A DNA stretch of 5,749 nucleotides from positions 1-5,749 of the forward strand of contig JAAFHD010000037.1 of the NCBI GenBank assembly GCA_013298245.1, in the 5' to 3' direction. The position numbers and the translations under genes were made by a program. The notes below the pieces were generated by a model. It had not been told where the DNA came from and ran no database searches. It saw only the letters and a list, made by a program, of their open reading frames with translations. Shown here one piece after another: positions 4,313 to 5,749 of the stretch (positions within the stretch are counted from its first letter, which is position 1; each line of letters starts with the position of its first letter). This DNA is from Alphaproteobacteria bacterium. GTDB lineage: Bacteria > Pseudomonadota > Alphaproteobacteria > Acetobacterales > Acetobacteraceae.

Positions 4313-5749
4313 GGCGAAAATGAAGTCCGACGCCGTCACCCCCGCCACCCCGAACAGGTAGATCACTGCACCGTTGAAGCTGATCTGCGTGTTCGCACCC
4401 GACACGATCGCCAGTTGCGAGAAATCCGTCGCACCACTGCCGACCATGTACAGCTTGTCGCCCTCGGCGGTGCTGAAATCAGCGATCTGATCGAAGCCCC
4501 AGCCCGGTGCGCCGAAGCGGAACTGATCCGCGCCCGACAGCCCATACAGCGTGTCATTGCCCGCACCGCCGGTCAGGATATCGCCCGCGGTCGAGCCATA
4601 AATCAGGTCATTCCCGCCACCCGCATCGATGCTGCTGGCAACACCCGCATTGTTGCCGACCAGCAGGTTGTCCACCGCACCGCCGATCAGCGCGTTGCCC
4701 GCGCCGAACAGCCGCGCTTCCTCCACGTTCTCGCCAATGAAGAAGGCGCCGGCGGCACCCATATAGGCGATGTCATAGCCCTCATTCGCCAGTTCGGTGA
4801 CGACGGCGCCGGTGTTCAGGATGACATAGCTGTCGTTGTCCGCGCCGCCCGCGCAGCTGTCGGCGCCGCCGCCGGTGCGGAAGATGTCGTTGCCCGCCCC
4901 GCCGGTCAGCGAATCCGCACCACCCTGCCCCCACAACACGTCATCACCGGCATTGCCCTGCAGCGTGCTGGCGGTGACATTCGCCACCAGGTCGTTGTTG
5001 CCGGCATTGCCGCGCAGCCCGGTGCCGGCGCCGAACAGCCGCGCGATTTCGGTGTTCGCATCCATCAGGAAATTGCCCACGACATCGACCCAATAGGTGT
5101 CGGTGCCCTCGCCGGGATTCTCGGTCAGGATGACGCCGAGGTGATACACCACCACCTGGTCATCGCCCGTGCCGCCAAGCGCGCGATCGGCGCCGCCGCC
5201 GGTGTAGAAGACATCATTGTCAGCGCCGCCATCCATCCGATCGGCCTGCGCGCCCGACCAGAAAGTGTCGTTGCCCGCGCCGCCGGTCAGCGTGGAGGCC
5301 AGGCCGGTCTCATTGCTGACCAGCGCATTGTCCAGGGCATTGCCGGTCACGGTGGTGGCGGTGCCGATCAGGCGCGCGACCTCAACACCAGCCGCCAGCG
5401 TCTGCCCACCTATGCGGAAATAGATGGTGTCGGTGCCGCCACCAAAGCCGCCCTCGACCACCACATCACCGGCATTGTCCACCACATAGGTGTCATCGCC
5501 CTGGCCACCGGTCATGCTGTCCGCACCCCCGCCGCCATCAAGCACATCGCCATAGCCATCACCGCCCAGCAGCGTGTCGCTGCCGCTGCCGGTGAAGATC
5601 TGCCGCGCGAAGAAACCGGAATAATAGATGCTGTTCAGGCCATCGGCGGTGCTGATGTTGCCTAAGCTGTCCATCGTCACGTTGCTGGCGCTGGTCGTGT
5701 AGTCCACCACCAGGGTGTTGTTGCCCGACGCGTCATTGACGAATTCGTT
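4310..5749 (-). CDS. RTX calcium-binding repeat protein, C-terminal part (5' end outside window)
   Basis: These are the C-terminal 479 residues of a secreted hemolysin-type calcium-binding repeat protein. The frame stays open to the right edge, so the GTG at 5710 is an internal valine and the true start is outside. Numbering from Val at 5710: a beta-rich lead-in LVVDYTTSASN...IYYSGFF to about 35; nonapeptide blocks of GGxGxDxx type at about 41-72, 141-184, 250-293 and 361-396 (for example LTGGAGNDTF, GGAGNDTLYG); intervening segments ending in ExARLxG; and a C-terminal cap from about 394 (GADQFRFG, GFDQIADFSTAEGDKLYM, ending VTASDFIFA). Such repeats fold into calcium-bound beta-rolls outside the cell, and this kind of C-terminus is the usual uncleaved signal for type I secretion. 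No enzyme domain is visible, so function (adhesin, S-layer, toxin, hydrolase) is open. Several nonapeptides are degenerate. A single cysteine (residue 286, codon 4853-4855) is unusual. No ABC exporter genes are in view. Confidence 0.92.
   Translation of the reverse strand, partial: NEFVNDASGNNTLVVDYTTSASNVTMDSLGNISTADGLNSIYYSGFFARQIFTGSGSDTLLGGDGYGDVLDGGGGADSMTGGQGDDTYVVDNAGDVVVEGGFGGGTDTIYFRIGGQTLAAGVEVARLIGTATTVTGNALDNALVSNETGLASTLTGGAGNDTFWSGAQADRMDGGADNDVFYTGGGADRALGGTGDDQVVVYHLGVILTENPGEGTDTYWVDVVGNFLMDANTEIARLFGAGTGLRGNAGNNDLVANVTASTLQGNAGDDVLWGQGGADSLTGGAGNDIFRTGGGADSCAGGADNDSYVILNTGAVVTELANEGYDIAYMGAAGAFFIGENVEEARLFGAGNALIGGAVDNLLVGNNAGVASSIDAGGGNDLIYGSTAGDILTGGAGNDTLYGLSGADQFRFGAPGWGFDQIADFSTAEGDKLYMVGSGATDFSQLAIVSGANTQISFNGAVIYLFGVAGVTASDFIFA
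4631..4963 (-). repeat. RTX superrepeat 3 (protein level)
   Basis: This repeat of 111 residues runs from LQGNAGDDVLW to VGNNAGVASS. It carries RTX blocks, then GAVVTELANEGYDIAYMGAAG, IGENVEEARLFGAGNAL and GGAVDNLLV. It holds the protein's only visible cysteine, in GGADSCAGG. It is followed by a non-repeating C-terminal cap. Confidence 0.75.
4964..5290 (-). repeat. RTX superrepeat 2 (protein level)
   Basis: This repeat of 109 residues runs from LTGGAGNDTFW to VANVTAST. It carries two RTX blocks, then GVILTENPGEGTDTYWVDVVG, LMDANTEIARLFGAGTGL and RGNAGNNDLV. These segments align with superrepeats 1 and 3 in the same order. Confidence 0.75.
5291..5572 (-). repeat. RTX superrepeat 1 (protein level)
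   Basis: This repeat of about 94 residues runs from LLGGDGYGDVLDGG to SNETGLAST. It has an RTX block, then DTYVVDNAGDVVVEGG, GTDTIYF, and EVARLIGTATTVTGNALDN. It is shorter than the next two because one nonapeptide pair is missing near its start. Confidence 0.7.

Noticed and set aside
4631..5572. CRISPR-like or DNA tandem repeat array
   Set aside because: The regularity comes from glycine/aspartate-rich protein repeats. The DNA copies differ, with no exact repeats separated by unique spacers.
4415..5665. Open reading frame of 416 codons on the plus strand, antisense to the RTX gene
   Set aside because: Its repeated Ala/Ile/Val/Gly/Arg pattern is the antisense image of the GGxGxD repeats and their codon bias. 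It lacks a start context or a recognisable domain.
4310..5710. Complete RTX gene starting with GTG at 5710
   Set aside because: The thirteen codons from 5711 to the window end are open and continue the protein naturally, so this GTG is most likely an internal valine.

Overview
The window is GC-rich DNA that is almost entirely coding: only two gaps, 2041-2111 and 3156-3229, lie outside genes. The protein families point to an alphaproteobacterium, and the look of the genes would suit a Rhodospirillales/Acetobacteraceae-type genome (for example Roseomonas and relatives). That placement is inferred from composition and family resemblance, not from a search.

Layout, left to right. Positions 1-1684 (+) hold a tightly coupled gene run: the C-terminal part of metZ (O-succinylhomoserine sulfhydrylase, cut by the left edge), a LysE/RhtB-type amino-acid exporter, and apaG. 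The genes overlap by four bases at both junctions (ATGA, GTGA). Positions 1681-3155 (-) hold two exported proteins read leftwards: a Tat-like alpha/beta hydrolase (3155 to 2112) and, downstream of it, a small secreted protein of unknown function (2040 to 1681). Positions 3230-4309 (+) hold hrcA, the heat-shock repressor, divergent from the hydrolase; its likely promoter sits so close to the ATG that the mRNA should be leaderless or nearly so. Positions 4310-5749 (-) hold the C-terminal 479 residues of an RTX (hemolysin-type calcium-binding repeat) protein, which ends in a type I secretion-like C-terminus and remains open at the right edge.

The left run joins sulfur assimilation into homocysteine (MetZ) with a probable exporter of amino acids, so the exporter may handle a methionine-pathway metabolite. 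The hydrolase and small secreted protein could form a two-gene transcription unit working outside the cytoplasm. hrcA is flanked by genes with no evident heat-shock link. Both convergent gene pairs meet with no intergenic space, through palindromic stop-codon junctions (TTAA at 1681-1684; TGATCA at 4307-4312).

I see no RNA genes, CRISPR array, insertion sequence, phage gene or canonical rho-independent terminator. The most unusual material is the RTX protein, built of three diverged superrepeats of about 94-111 residues, and the hrcA control region. I do not see convincing evidence for a wholly new system.
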